From Pseudomonadota bacterium (GTDB lineage: Bacteria > Myxococcota_A > UBA796 > CAJQPC01): 64,000 nucleotides of DNA. The stretch is taken from assembly GCA_024228935.1 (NCBI GenBank), contig JAAESX010000192.1:40793-104792 (forward strand). Direction: 5' to 3'. The notes under the pieces are model-generated. The model ran no database searches. It saw only the letters and a list, made by a program, of their open reading frames with translations, and was not told the origin of the DNA. The position numbers and the translations under genes are program-made. Shown piece after piece: positions 1 through 8,475 of the stretch (position 1 is its first letter; the number at the start of each line of letters is the position of its first letter).

Positions 1-1036
1 AGTACAGCGTCGTCGTCTTTCCGGAGCCCGTCGGACCCGTGATCAGGACCATGCCGTAGGGCTTGTGGATGGCGCTCTGGAAGTCCTCGAGGGCCTTGCG
101 CTCGAAACCGAGCTTGGTCATGTCGAGTTGGAGGTTGGACTTGTCCAGCAGTCGGAGGACGATCTTCTCTCCCCACATCGTGGGCAGGACCGACACACGG
201 AAGTCCATCTCCTTGCCGCGGCCCATCTTCAGCTTGATGCGACCGTCCTGGGGCAGCCGGCGCTCGGCGATGTCCAGGTTCGACATGATCTTGAGGCGCG
301 AGGTCAGCGCGTGCTTCAGCTTGATGGGCGGCTTCATGACCTCGTACAGGAGGCCATCGATGCGGTACCGGATCCGCATCTGCTTCTCGTAGGGCTCGAC
401 GTGGATGTCCGAGGCGCCCTTCCGAATCGCGTCCAGCAGGATGAGGTTGACCAGCTTGACGACCGGGGCGTCGCCGGCGGACTTCTCGAGGTCGAGGACG
501 TTGATGTCCTCTTCCGAGTCGCCGAACTCGAACTCCTCGTCGAACTCCTCTTCCTCGACGTCGAAGTCGAGCATCACGTCGTTGAAGCTGACCTGCTGGT
601 TGTAGTACTTGTCGATCGCGTCCGCGATCGCCGTGTCCGAGCTGACCACGACCTCGATGTTGAGGTTGGTCACGAACTTGATGTCGTCGATCGCGTAGAT
701 GTTCGACGGGTCGCTCATCGCGACGATCAGGATGTTTCCGGACCGGTTGATCGGGATGACCTGGTGCCGCTGGACGACCTCGCGCGGGACCAGCTTCAGG
801 ACCTCGGGGTCGATCTCGAAGTCCGCCAGGTTGATGCTGGGGACGCCGTACTGCTGGCTGAGGAACGAAGTGAGCTCGTTCTCCTCGATGTAGCCGAGCT
901 TGGTCAGGTGGTGTCCGAGTCGACCTCCTGTCGAGCGCTGGTCCGTCACCGCCTTCTGCAGCTGCAGGGGGGTGATCAGCTTCTCGCGGACAAGCAGTTC
1001 GCCGAGTCGATTGCCCGGACCGCCTTCGTTCGCCAT
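1..1036 (-). CDS. pilB: Type IV pilus assembly ATPase PilB (3' part outside window)
   Basis: This is the cytoplasmic hexameric motor that powers pilin polymerisation at the inner membrane. From the ATG at 1036, 345 residues are visible before the window ends. The N-terminal MshEN/GspE-N-like domain (about 1-150) contains LGELLVREKLITPLQLQKA. A very acidic linker follows (about 160-185), then the ATPase core with SDIHVEP, the RRLPQDGRIK segment and the Walker A GPTGSGKT at 334-341. Walker B, the His box and the zinc site lie beyond the edge. The gene sits 57 bases downstream of an anti-sigma gene on the same strand. A GspE/XpsE protein is the alternative, but the N-terminal arrangement resembles myxobacterial PilB. 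Confidence 0.9.
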   Translation of the reverse strand, partial: MANEGGPGNRLGELLVREKLITPLQLQKAVTDQRSTGGRLGHHLTKLGYIEENELTSFLSQQYGVPSINLADFEIDPEVLKLVPREVVQRHQVIPINRSGNILIVAMSDPSNIYAIDDIKFVTNLNIEVVVSSDTAIADAIDKYYNQQVSFNDVMLDFDVEEEEFDEEFEFGDSEEDINVLDLEKSAGDAPVVKLVNLILLDAIRKGASDIHVEPYEKQMRIRYRIDGLLYEVMKPPIKLKHALTSRLKIMSNLDIAERRLPQDGRIKLKMGRGKEMDFRVSVLPTMWGEKIVLRLLDKSNLQLDMTKLGFERKALEDFQSAIHKPYGMVLITGPTGSGKTTTLY

Positions 1037-1093
1037 GGAGAGGACCTCGTGGGTTGCCGGCGAATCCTACACCACCGGCCCCACGCAGGATCG

Positions 1094-1891
1094 CTAGCCC
1101 GCCACGCCCCACACCTTGGCCTGCGCGACGGCCACGAGCCGGTCTGCAGACGCGTGCGTCACGAGCACGCACATCATCATGCCGTCCTGCCAGAGAACCG
1201 CCGTCTGCCCATGCCGCTCGAAGACCTCGAGCGCGGGCAGACCATCCCGAGGGGGCTCGAGCACCTGGGTCGGCTCGAGCTCCGTGGGGAGCACGCCGGT
1301 CATGTGGCAGTCGAAGCGCTCGCCGTCAGCGTCCTCGTAGGTCACGAGCGTGCCGTGCTGGTGCGCGACGCCACCCACGACGGTCAGACCGATGCCTTCG
1401 AGGTCGGCGACCACCGCCATCGGCATCGTCAGCCCGCCATCCAGGAAAGCCTGCTTGAGCTCGGACGAGCTGGACGCCGGGATCCAGCCGTCGACGCGAT
1501 CGACGTGCAGGTCAGCGCTGACCTGCGCGGCGTGCACGAGGTCCTCCTCGAAGTGCGGGAGGTCGGCGCTCTGGTTCGGGAGAAGCAGCGCCAGCGCGAG
1601 CAGCGCGGCACAGGCCAGCCCGACGACGAGCGGCCAGCCGCGGTTCGCCGGCTCGTCCGCACTCGGATCCGCCAGGGTCGAGGGCGGGGTCGGGGCGTCG
1701 AGGAGCAGGCCACCGGGGGCCGAGCCCGAGAGCGCGTCCGGGCACAGGTCGTTGCTCTCCGACAGCGCGGCGACGATGGCCGCCAGCTCGGGATCGGCCG
1801 CGACCGCGACGCGCACCTGCTCCATGACCTCGTCGGGCAGGTCGCCGCACACGAAGCAGGGCAGCAGCTCCACCAGTTGGTTGCGGTCCAT
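1094..1891 (-). CDS. Membrane anti-sigma factor
   Basis: This probably sequesters the sigma factor encoded immediately upstream. It has about 265 residues: a cytoplasmic N-terminus with a C-x2-C pair (C12, C15) like the anti-sigma zinc finger, although the usual preceding His is not evident. One transmembrane helix follows (about 86-105), then a periplasmic domain of about 160 residues that I do not recognise. The ATG at 1891 overlaps the TGA of the sigma gene, and a GTG at 1894 is possible; such coupling is typical of sigma/anti-sigma pairs. The assignment rests on architecture and neighbourhood, not on a strong family signature. Confidence 0.7.
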   Translation of the reverse strand: MDRNQLVELLPCFVCGDLPDEVMEQVRVAVAADPELAAIVAALSESNDLCPDALSGSAPGGLLLDAPTPPSTLADPSADEPANRGWPLVVGLACAALLALALLLPNQSADLPHFEEDLVHAAQVSADLHVDRVDGWIPASSSSELKQAFLDGGLTMPMAVVADLEGIGLTVVGGVAHQHGTLVTYEDADGERFDCHMTGVLPTELEPTQVLEPPRDGLPALEVFERHGQTAVLWQDGMMMCVLVTHASADRLVAVAQAKVWGVAG

Positions 1892-2519
1892 CACGTCCTC
1901 GACACCATCAAGAGACGAAACGCGACTGCGGTCCGGACCTTACGCACGTCCATCTCGTCCTGACCCGAGTACCGCGCGATCTCCGCAGCGGCGCAGTGGC
2001 CCACGAGGTGGAAGATGTAGATCATGCGTTCCTTGCTGGTGGCACGCCCCAGCTCGGCGCGCATGCGCTCGCGCGCTTCGTCGTGCCGAGGTCGGAACGA
2101 GGTCGGAACGAGGTCGGAACGAGGCCGGAACGAGGCCGGAACGAGGCCGACATCACGTCGCCTCGCTCCGCATGGATGCCTTCCTCAGCACCGGGTTGCA
2201 TTCGATCCGCGATCCCGCCCCACAACAGCTCGAAGATCTGGTCACGCCAGCTCCGGTCGGTGGACAGTCCGGGGGCTCGCGACACCACCTGTTCGCGCAG
2301 CACGCGAAGCGCATCGATGGCGTCGGCCTCGCCGAGCAGCGCGCGCGCGATGGACCAGACCTCGTCCAGCGAGCCCTCCCACAGCTCGGCCAGAGCTGCC
2401 TGGACGCCTCCACGGGCGTCCCGCAACAGGCGCACCTCCGCCAGTTCCAGCGCTGGGCTCAGCAGGGGATGCCTCCGAAGCCCAGAGCATACAGCCGGTG
2501 CCTGACAGCCGGACCGCAT
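1891..2519 (-). pseudogene. Sigma-70 family factor, out of frame across an 11-bp repeat
   Basis: The first frame (from about 2519) encodes a region-2-like domain with LDEVWSIARALLGEADAIDA, where ECF factors have the EDLxQEVF helix. The second frame, ending at the TGA at 1891-1893, encodes a region-4-like helix-turn-helix containing ERMIYIFHLVGHCAAAEIAR. The two frames meet inside an 11-bp tandem repeat (2088-2149). As written, the first frame leaves region 4 and stops at 2022. Removing one 11-bp unit would join both regions in one frame and end exactly at the start of the anti-sigma gene. The start is uncertain (ATG 2519 preferred). The gene could be phase-variable, decayed, or affected by a repeat-count assembly error. 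Confidence 0.6.
2088..2149. repeat. 11-bp tandem repeat, five copies plus a partial one
   Basis: The unit GAGGTCGGAAC occurs three times (2088-2120) and the variant GAGGCCGGAAC twice (2121-2142), followed by a partial copy. Because 11 is not a multiple of 3, every change of one unit changes the reading frame of the sigma gene that spans it. Four copies (or seven) would place sigma regions 2 and 4 in one frame; the five present do not. Confidence 0.95.
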
Positions 2520-2526
2520 CGACTGG

Positions 2527-2532
2527 TAGGCT
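2527..2532 (+). promoter_or_regulatory. Putative -10 element (GGTAGGCT context)
   Basis: TAGGCT preceded by GG lies 18 bases before the ATG at 2551. It matches a motif seen before many first genes in this window. No clear -35 is visible. Confidence 0.3.
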
Positions 2533-2550
2533 TCGCGCGAGGACGCTGCG

Positions 2551-4173
2551 ATGAACGCCATTTTCCTGTTGGTCGGCTGCGGTACGAGCCCGGATGGCCT
2601 GACCGATCTCGACACCCGCTACACCGAGATCCAGGCAGCGCTGGGCGTTGCAGACCGGGACACGAGCCGTAATGTCTCGAACAAGGAGGCGCGCGCTCGG
2701 AAGATCGAGCACGAGCAGGCGCGCGTCGCTTTCTTCCGCGACGCGGCGGTCATCGAGACCATCGAGACGGCGCGAGCCAGCTCGGATGCGACGACCGCTG
2801 CCAAGGGCGAGGCGTACTGGCGCGAGGCCATCTTCATCCGCTCGTGGACCGAGGAGGAGAAGGAGCGAGAGACCGAGCTCCTGGCCTCGATCGAGCAGAG
2901 CCGGGCCTCCGACGTCACCTGGTCCCCCGAGGACGGCGAGCCCATCTCGCTGCGCGGCCGGTGGGAGAGCGTCTCGGCGGGGGCCGACGACCTGTCCGAG
3001 GAACAGCGACAGGAGCTCGCGGTCCAGTGGACCAGCCACCGCACGTCCTGGATCGGTCCCGAGCTCGAGGAGCTCATCCGTCTCCGCAACGAGGTCGCCC
3101 GACGGGAAGGCTTCGACGACTACTGGCAGCTCGCCCTCGCCCATCGCGGCCTGACGCCCGAGGACGTCGACGCGATGGATGCGGCCATCGCCGAGCTCAT
3201 CGCGCCGCTCAACGCCGCCCGCGCCGAGCGGGTGAGCACGAACTCCGGCGGTCTCAGGCTGGCCAACACGTTCGCCAACGAGCCCCTGCTGCGCCGACAG
3301 GCGGGCATCGCGCTGGACCCCACCGAGACGGACGGCTGGTTCGACTCGGACATGGCCGAAGAGCGCGTCGCCACCGCGATGGCCGACATCGGGAGCCCCA
3401 TCGACGGGCTCCAGGTCTACATCGGGCCCACGCGGTTCACCCGGGCCGGTGCGTACAGCTTCGCCATCCGTCCTCCCCAGCACGCCGCAATCGTCGTGAG
3501 CTCGGACACCCGCTGGTCCGACTGGCCCTACCGGGCGCTGATGCACGAGACCGGGCTGGCGTTCTGGTGGCGGAACCTCACGCCCGAGGCCGCCGCGAGC
3601 CCCCCGCTGTGGAACCCCGCCACGCCGTGGTTCGAGGGCTTCGCCGAGTTCTTCGAGCGCATGATGTTCGAGCCGACCTGGCTCGAGCGGTACGTCCCGG
3701 ACGTGCCCGCCGACCGGCGCCAGGCGTTCACGGACAGCCGCCGCGACCAGACCATCCAGACGCTGACCTGGTACCTGGGCTGCACCCGCGGCGAGCGCAT
3801 GCTGTACGCGAGCCCGGGCGAGTTCGAGACCATCAGCGCCGAGCTGGCGGTCCAGGAGAAGGCGCTGCGGGGCTGGGCCTCGGACCCGCCCTCGGGCGAC
3901 CTGGCCTACACGAGCTTCCTGCAGTCGGGACTGATGCTCAACTACCCGGCCTACGTGCAGAACTTCCTGTTCGCGAGCGCGACCGAAGCGCGCCTGTGGG
4001 ACGCCGCGACCTCGGCCGTGGGCGACCCCGTGGCGAACCCGAAGCTCGGTCCCTGGCTCGCCGACGAGGTCGTGCACAAGGTCACGGCCACGCACAGCCT
4101 GGCCGAGCGACTCGACGAGCTGGACCCGAACGGCCCGACCGCCGCGCTCGCCGCCTACCTCAACGGCGGCTGA
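2551..4173 (+). CDS. M2/M3-like zincin-fold lipoprotein with a degenerate active site
   Basis: This is a 540-residue predicted lipoprotein (MNAIFLLVG then Cys10). It contains segments typical of the ACE/oligopeptidase (M2/M3) zincin fold, such as LIRLRNEVARREGFDDYW and a late PWFEGFAEFFE helix carrying the usual third-ligand Glu. The expected HExxH at 332-336 reads HETGL, so the second zinc-binding His is Leu. Unless another residue substitutes, it would not bind zinc in the normal way and may be a non-catalytic peptide-binding homologue. It is divergent from the sigma gene and overlaps the end of the convergent propeller gene by 19 bases. Confidence 0.65.
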   Translation: MNAIFLLVGCGTSPDGLTDLDTRYTEIQAALGVADRDTSRNVSNKEARARKIEHEQARVAFFRDAAVIETIETARASSDATTAAKGEAYWREAIFIRSWTEEEKERETELLASIEQSRASDVTWSPEDGEPISLRGRWESVSAGADDLSEEQRQELAVQWTSHRTSWIGPELEELIRLRNEVARREGFDDYWQLALAHRGLTPEDVDAMDAAIAELIAPLNAARAERVSTNSGGLRLANTFANEPLLRRQAGIALDPTETDGWFDSDMAEERVATAMADIGSPIDGLQVYIGPTRFTRAGAYSFAIRPPQHAAIVVSSDTRWSDWPYRALMHETGLAFWWRNLTPEAAASPPLWNPATPWFEGFAEFFERMMFEPTWLERYVPDVPADRRQAFTDSRRDQTIQTLTWYLGCTRGERMLYASPGEFETISAELAVQEKALRGWASDPPSGDLAYTSFLQSGLMLNYPAYVQNFLFASATEARLWDAATSAVGDPVANPKLGPWLADEVVHKVTATHSLAERLDELDPNGPTAALAAYLNGG

Positions 4174-5735
4174 GGGCGAGCGAGGACGGTCAGGCCGCCC
4201 TCGGTGCCGACATAGACGCGTGAGTCGCTGACCGTCAGCTGGTGGACCCGCGCGTCCGGAGCGGGGAGCTCGACCGTCTGGTCGCCGACCAGGAACAGGC
4301 CGCCGAGCGTGCCGACGTAGAGGCCCTCGTCTGCGACCGCGAGCGAGAGCGTCCACCCGTCCGGCACGTCGAGCTGGGTCCAGGCTCGGCCGTCCCAGCG
4401 CCACGTGCCGTCCTGGTAGGTGCCGGCGTACCCGTACGTCCCATCACAGGCGACCGCCATGACCCAGTCGTCGGGTAGTCCGTCGCTGCCGTCGAAGTGC
4501 TCCCAGCGTCGCCCCGTCCAGTGGGACACGCCGGCATCCTCGCTGCCGACCCAGGCCTCGTCGCCGCAGGCCGCGGCTGCCTGGTAGCTCATGCCGAACA
4601 CCGAGTACCGGTGCCGGCGCCAGTACCCCTCGTCGTCGACGCTGACCGGCCCCACGAGGTCCGACATCCAGAGCCGGTCGCCCGACGCGAGCGCGGTGAC
4701 GACGTCGTGCTGGAGGCCGGGCTTGCCCCGCCCGGTGGGCGTCTTGTCGATGAGCGCCATCTCCTCGCCGTTCCACACCCCGAGCCCGTGGCTGGTGCCG
4801 AAGTACGCCAGGCCGTCGTGCACGACGACGTCGTTGGCCAGCTCGCCGGGGAGCCCTTCGATGCGGGTCCACGCGTGGCCATCGAAGCGACAGGCACCGT
4901 CCTGGAATGTCGTGACCAGGATCTCGCCTTCGTACTCGGCGACGCCGGTGACGAAGTTCCCGCAGATCTGCCCCTCGGGCGTGACCCGCCGTTGTCCGCG
5001 GTGGTCGAGGAGGTACAGGCCGTCCTCGGTCCCCACGGCCCACCCGCCGGGCAGCGCCGCGAGCGACGTGACCCGGCCCGGCACACCGCCGATCCGGCCG
5101 TCGTCCCCGACGACCTGGCCGCTCCGAAGCCCCCACGCCTCGGGGTGCGCGGCGGTGGCGGGGAGGCCGACCTCGTGCAGCTCGCCGTCGTAGGTGAAGC
5201 TGGTGAACATGCAGGCGACCCGCACCTCGGCGCCGCCGGCCAGGTCCACGATGGGGCAGCCCAGGTCGAGCTCGACGTCGCCCACCAGCAGTCGCCCCTC
5301 GAGCGAGCCGAGCACCTCGACGCCGTTCCAGGACACCGCGTCCGAGACGAGCCCGGCGCGATCCCCACGGGTCACGAGCCGGTCGGTCACGGCGACCACC
5401 GTCCCGGCCAGGTTGTCGCGACCGGCGTGGATCGGGACCCAGGCGTCTCCGTCCCACCCGGCAGCGCCGCGCTCCTCGGTCCCGACGACGAGCTGACCGT
5501 CCAGGTACCCGACGCTCTGGAGCGAGGTCCCCGGCAGCTCGATGGTCACGGTCGCCAAGTGGCGTCCCTGCTCGTCGTAGGCCTCCAGACCACCGCCCGT
5601 GGCCGCCCAGAGCACCTCTCCATCCCACAGGAGCTCCCGGATGTCTGACGTGTCGGTGTGCGTCTTGAAGACGTCCACAACGACGGCCTGGGGGATGGCG
5701 GCGGCGAGGGCGACCACGGCGGTGGAAGAAGGCAT
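4155..5735 (-). CDS. Secreted beta-propeller protein
   Basis: This 526-residue exported protein starts at the ATG at 5735, where a short uncharged signal peptide (MPSSTAVVALAAAIPQA) begins. The body consists of many repeats of about 40 residues of the form hhWxATGxGLxxYD or VGTxxGLYLL, like the two-component-regulator propeller family (Reg_prop), probably forming two propellers. No enzyme or transmembrane domain follows, so it is likely a periplasmic binding or scaffold protein. A near-perfect sigma-54 promoter lies 27-42 bases upstream, and GGAGAG serves as ribosome site. The 3' end overlaps the convergent zincin gene. Confidence 0.7.
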   Translation of the reverse strand: MPSSTAVVALAAAIPQAVVVDVFKTHTDTSDIRELLWDGEVLWAATGGGLEAYDEQGRHLATVTIELPGTSLQSVGYLDGQLVVGTEERGAAGWDGDAWVPIHAGRDNLAGTVVAVTDRLVTRGDRAGLVSDAVSWNGVEVLGSLEGRLLVGDVELDLGCPIVDLAGGAEVRVACMFTSFTYDGELHEVGLPATAAHPEAWGLRSGQVVGDDGRIGGVPGRVTSLAALPGGWAVGTEDGLYLLDHRGQRRVTPEGQICGNFVTGVAEYEGEILVTTFQDGACRFDGHAWTRIEGLPGELANDVVVHDGLAYFGTSHGLGVWNGEEMALIDKTPTGRGKPGLQHDVVTALASGDRLWMSDLVGPVSVDDEGYWRRHRYSVFGMSYQAAAACGDEAWVGSEDAGVSHWTGRRWEHFDGSDGLPDDWVMAVACDGTYGYAGTYQDGTWRWDGRAWTQLDVPDGWTLSLAVADEGLYVGTLGGLFLVGDQTVELPAPDARVHQLTVSDSRVYVGTEGGLTVLARPQPPLR

Positions 5736-5761
5736 CGGAACTCTCCGTCGTGCAGGGAGAG

Positions 5762-5777
5762 AGCAAGCGCCGTGCCA
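5762..5777 (-). promoter_or_regulatory. Sigma-54 (-24/-12) promoter
   Basis: On the minus strand the site reads TGGCACGGCGCTTGCT, which matches TGGCACG-N4-TTGCW exactly. It points at the propeller gene starting at 5735. A 12-bp motif CGTGGATCCGGG at 5810-5821 (minus strand), also found at 13515-13526 near two other sigma-54 promoters, may be an activator site. Confidence 0.8.
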
Positions 5778-5847
5778 GCGTTCCGCCCCCGAACCGGCCG
5801 GATCCGGCCCCCGGATCCACGCATCTGCGCCTTGCATCTGCCGGTGG

Positions 5848-5853
5848 TAGATT
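5848..5853 (+). promoter_or_regulatory. Putative -10 element of a leaderless transcript
   Basis: TAGATT lies 7 bases before the ATG at 5861, and there is no Shine-Dalgarno sequence between them. Transcription would start at or next to the start codon. Confidence 0.4.
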
Positions 5854-5860
5854 CCCGGCC

Positions 5861-7171
5861 ATGACCCTCCTGTTGGCGCTCGCCTGCACCCCCGAGGCGC
5901 CCCCGCCACCGCCGGACATGCTGGTGGTCGTGCTGGACACCGTGCGCGCCGACCGGCTGGCGACCTACGGCTACGAGCGCGACACCAGCTACCAGCTCGA
6001 CCAGATCGCGGCGGCCGGGGTGGTGTTCGAGGACGCGAGCGTCTCGGGCGCCTGGACCTGGCCCGGCCACGCCGCGCTCTTCACGGGCGAGCCACCGTGG
6101 GTCAGCGGTGCGCACTACATCGACACCGACGCCCAGGTCCCCATCCAGCGCATGAGAACGGACCTTCCGACGCTCGCCGAGCAGCTCGGCGCCGCCGGCT
6201 ACCGGACCGAGTCGCACGCCACCAACTGGCTGCTCGACCCCTCGCTCGGGCTCTTGAGGGGCTTCGAGTCGGCGGGCCAGTACGAGAACGACCAGGCCAC
6301 GGTCCAGGCTGCGAGCGCGGCCCTCGACAAGGCCGACAACCGCCCACTGCTGCTGTTCGTGAACCTGGGCAGCGCGCACGCCCCCTACCGACTCACCGAC
6401 GGCGTGCCCTGGTCGGACGCCCACAAGTCCGAGCTCCTCGCCGCCACGGACGGCACGCTCGCGAACATGCGGGTGAGCGACAACGGGGCCACGGGCCTCG
6501 ACCCGGGCCAGGACTGCGACGGCTACCGCTGCGACCTCAAGTGGACGAAGGGCGAGCTGGAGATCTCCGAGGCCGAGCTGGCCACGGTCAGCGACCTCTA
6601 CGACGCGAACCTGGTGCGCCTGGACAACGCGCTGCGGTCGCTGATCCAGGTGTGGACAGCCCAGAGGGGCGGCGTCGTCGCCATCACCTCGGATCACGGC
6701 GAGCTGTTCGGCGAGCACCGGATGCTCCAGCACCGCCTCATCACGCTGCCCGGACTGCTGCACGTGCCGCTCGTGCTCGTCGGCCCGGGCGTCCCGGCGG
6801 GGACCCGGAACGACACACCCGTGCAGATGCGGGACCTGAACCCGACGCTGCGGCGCCTGGCCGGACTCGAGACGGAAGGCTGGACCCTGCTCGACGGACT
6901 CGACGGAACCCCCCGACCCGGCCCCATCGAGGCCGCCGCGTGGCCGGATCCCCGCACAGCGGACGTGCCGTTGGTCTCCCAGCCCTGGGGCTACGTCCGC
7001 GAGGGCGATGCGGCCGTCGCGGTCAGCGGCGACCGGGTGCTGCAGCTGGGCGAGGGCACGGCGACCCCCACGATGATCGAGGCGGCACGCACCCTGCCCA
7101 CCGCCACGGCGTCCACCGACGTCCTGGGAGCCGAGGCGCTGAAGCAGCTCGAGGCGCTCGGGTACCTATGA
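5861..7171 (+). CDS. Sulfatase-family (alkaline phosphatase superfamily) lipoprotein, copy 1
   Basis: This 436-residue predicted lipoprotein (MTLLLALA then Cys9) has the sulfatase fold. Metal-ligand motifs are present: VVVLDTVRAD near the N-terminus and TSDHGELFGEH in the second half. The nucleophile motif, normally C/S-x-P-x-R converted to formylglycine, reads T-W-P-G-H at 66-70, so Thr would be the nucleophile, as in phospho-transferring members of the superfamily. The substrate is unknown: a phosphodiester or phosphoryl-transfer role is as likely as sulfate-ester hydrolysis. It overlaps its paralogue by ATGA and appears to be a tandem duplicate. Confidence 0.8.
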   Translation: MTLLLALACTPEAPPPPPDMLVVVLDTVRADRLATYGYERDTSYQLDQIAAAGVVFEDASVSGAWTWPGHAALFTGEPPWVSGAHYIDTDAQVPIQRMRTDLPTLAEQLGAAGYRTESHATNWLLDPSLGLLRGFESAGQYENDQATVQAASAALDKADNRPLLLFVNLGSAHAPYRLTDGVPWSDAHKSELLAATDGTLANMRVSDNGATGLDPGQDCDGYRCDLKWTKGELEISEAELATVSDLYDANLVRLDNALRSLIQVWTAQRGGVVAITSDHGELFGEHRMLQHRLITLPGLLHVPLVLVGPGVPAGTRNDTPVQMRDLNPTLRRLAGLETEGWTLLDGLDGTPRPGPIEAAAWPDPRTADVPLVSQPWGYVREGDAAVAVSGDRVLQLGEGTATPTMIEAARTLPTATASTDVLGAEALKQLEALGYL

Positions 7172-8475
7172 CCCTCCTCCTGGCGCTCGGCTGCGGAACC
7201 CCGGAGCCGCCCCCCCCGCCCCCCGACATCCTGGTCGTGGTCCTGGACACGACCCGCGCAGATCACCTCGCGACCTATGGCTACGAGCGGGACAACAGCT
7301 ACCAGCTCGACGCGCTCGCGAGCTCCGGCGTCGTGTTCGAGCAGGCCTACACGGCCGGAACGTGGACCTGGCCAGGACACGCCGAGCTCTTCACCGGAGA
7401 GCCCCCCTGGATCTCGGGGGCCCACCACGCCGAGCCCGGCGGCCCCTCGCCACTCGGTCAGCTCGACGCCACGCTGCCGACCCTCGCCGAGCAGCTGGGC
7501 GCCGCCGGGTACGACACGGTCGGGCACTCGACCAACAAGCTGCTGGACCCTTCGCTGGGCATGATGCGGGGGTTCGACGACGCGCGGAAGCACCGCACGG
7601 ACGCGGACACGGTCGCAGCGGTCCGAGCGACCACGGCGGCGGAGAGGGAAGCCCCCCTGTTCCTGTTCGTGAACGTGCTGGTGGCCCACACGCCCTACTT
7701 CGTGATCGACGGGGTCCCGTGGTCCGGGGCGCACCGCGCGCGGATCGAGGCGGCAGCGGACGAACCGCTGGCGTCGATGCGCATGAACGGCCCGGACGGA
7801 CTGGCGGTAGACGCGGCCCAGATGTGCGGCGACCGGAAGTGCTCCCAGCGGTACATGAACGGCGACCTGGAGCTCACCGACGAGCTCACCATCCTCACCG
7901 ACCTGTACGACGGCGGCCTCGTACAGACGGACAACGCGCTCAAGGCCATCGTCCAGGCGTGGACGGGCTCCGGGCGCCAGGGCGTGGTCATCGTGACGAG
8001 CGACCATGGCGAGTTCCTGGGCGAGCACCAGATGCTGCTCCACGGGCACGTCACCCTGCCGCCGGTGCTGCACATCCCGCTGGTCGTCATCGGCCCCGGC
8101 TTCCCAGCCGGGACGCGGCACGCGGCACCCGTCCAGCTCGGCGACGTCTACGACACCGTGTTGGCGCAGGCCGGGCTCGAGGCGAACGGGTGGACGCTGA
8201 CCGACGGCCTGACCGGCACGCCACGACCGGGTCCCATCCAGGCTGCGGCATGGGCCGACCCCACCGTGTCCGGGGTCGATCGGATCACGGAACCCTGGCG
8301 CTTCCACATGGAGGGCGGCTCATGGGTCGCACTGCGCGGGGACGAGGTCGCCGAGGGTGACGCCAGCCTGGCGGAGTCTGCGCGCGCCATTCCCCTGACG
8401 CCGAACACGAACGCCCACGACGAGGACGTGATGAACACCCTTCGCGCCCTGGGCTACGTCGAGGAAGGCGGCTAG
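7168..8475 (+). CDS. Sulfatase-family lipoprotein, copy 2
   Basis: This 435-residue protein is a clear paralogue of the preceding gene along its whole length, with the same short lipoprotein start (MTLLLALG then Cys9), the same proline stretch, VVVLDTTRAD, the T-W-P-G-H motif at 67-71 and TSDHGEFLGEH. Its ATG overlaps the upstream TGA (ATGA), so the two are translationally coupled. The C-terminal halves have diverged most, suggesting different substrates. The stop overlaps the stop of the convergent gene. Confidence 0.8.
   Translation: MTLLLALGCGTPEPPPPPPDILVVVLDTTRADHLATYGYERDNSYQLDALASSGVVFEQAYTAGTWTWPGHAELFTGEPPWISGAHHAEPGGPSPLGQLDATLPTLAEQLGAAGYDTVGHSTNKLLDPSLGMMRGFDDARKHRTDADTVAAVRATTAAEREAPLFLFVNVLVAHTPYFVIDGVPWSGAHRARIEAAADEPLASMRMNGPDGLAVDAAQMCGDRKCSQRYMNGDLELTDELTILTDLYDGGLVQTDNALKAIVQAWTGSGRQGVVIVTSDHGEFLGEHQMLLHGHVTLPPVLHIPLVVIGPGFPAGTRHAAPVQLGDVYDTVLAQAGLEANGWTLTDGLTGTPRPGPIQAAAWADPTVSGVDRITEPWRFHMEGGSWVALRGDEVAEGDASLAESARAIPLTPNTNAHDEDVMNTLRALGYVEEGG

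Noticed and set aside
2242..4404. Very long open frame on the minus strand opposite the zincin gene
   Set aside because: Arg/Gly/Val-rich antisense translation without domains, typical of GC-rich DNA; the plus-strand frame has a lipoprotein start and fold motifs.
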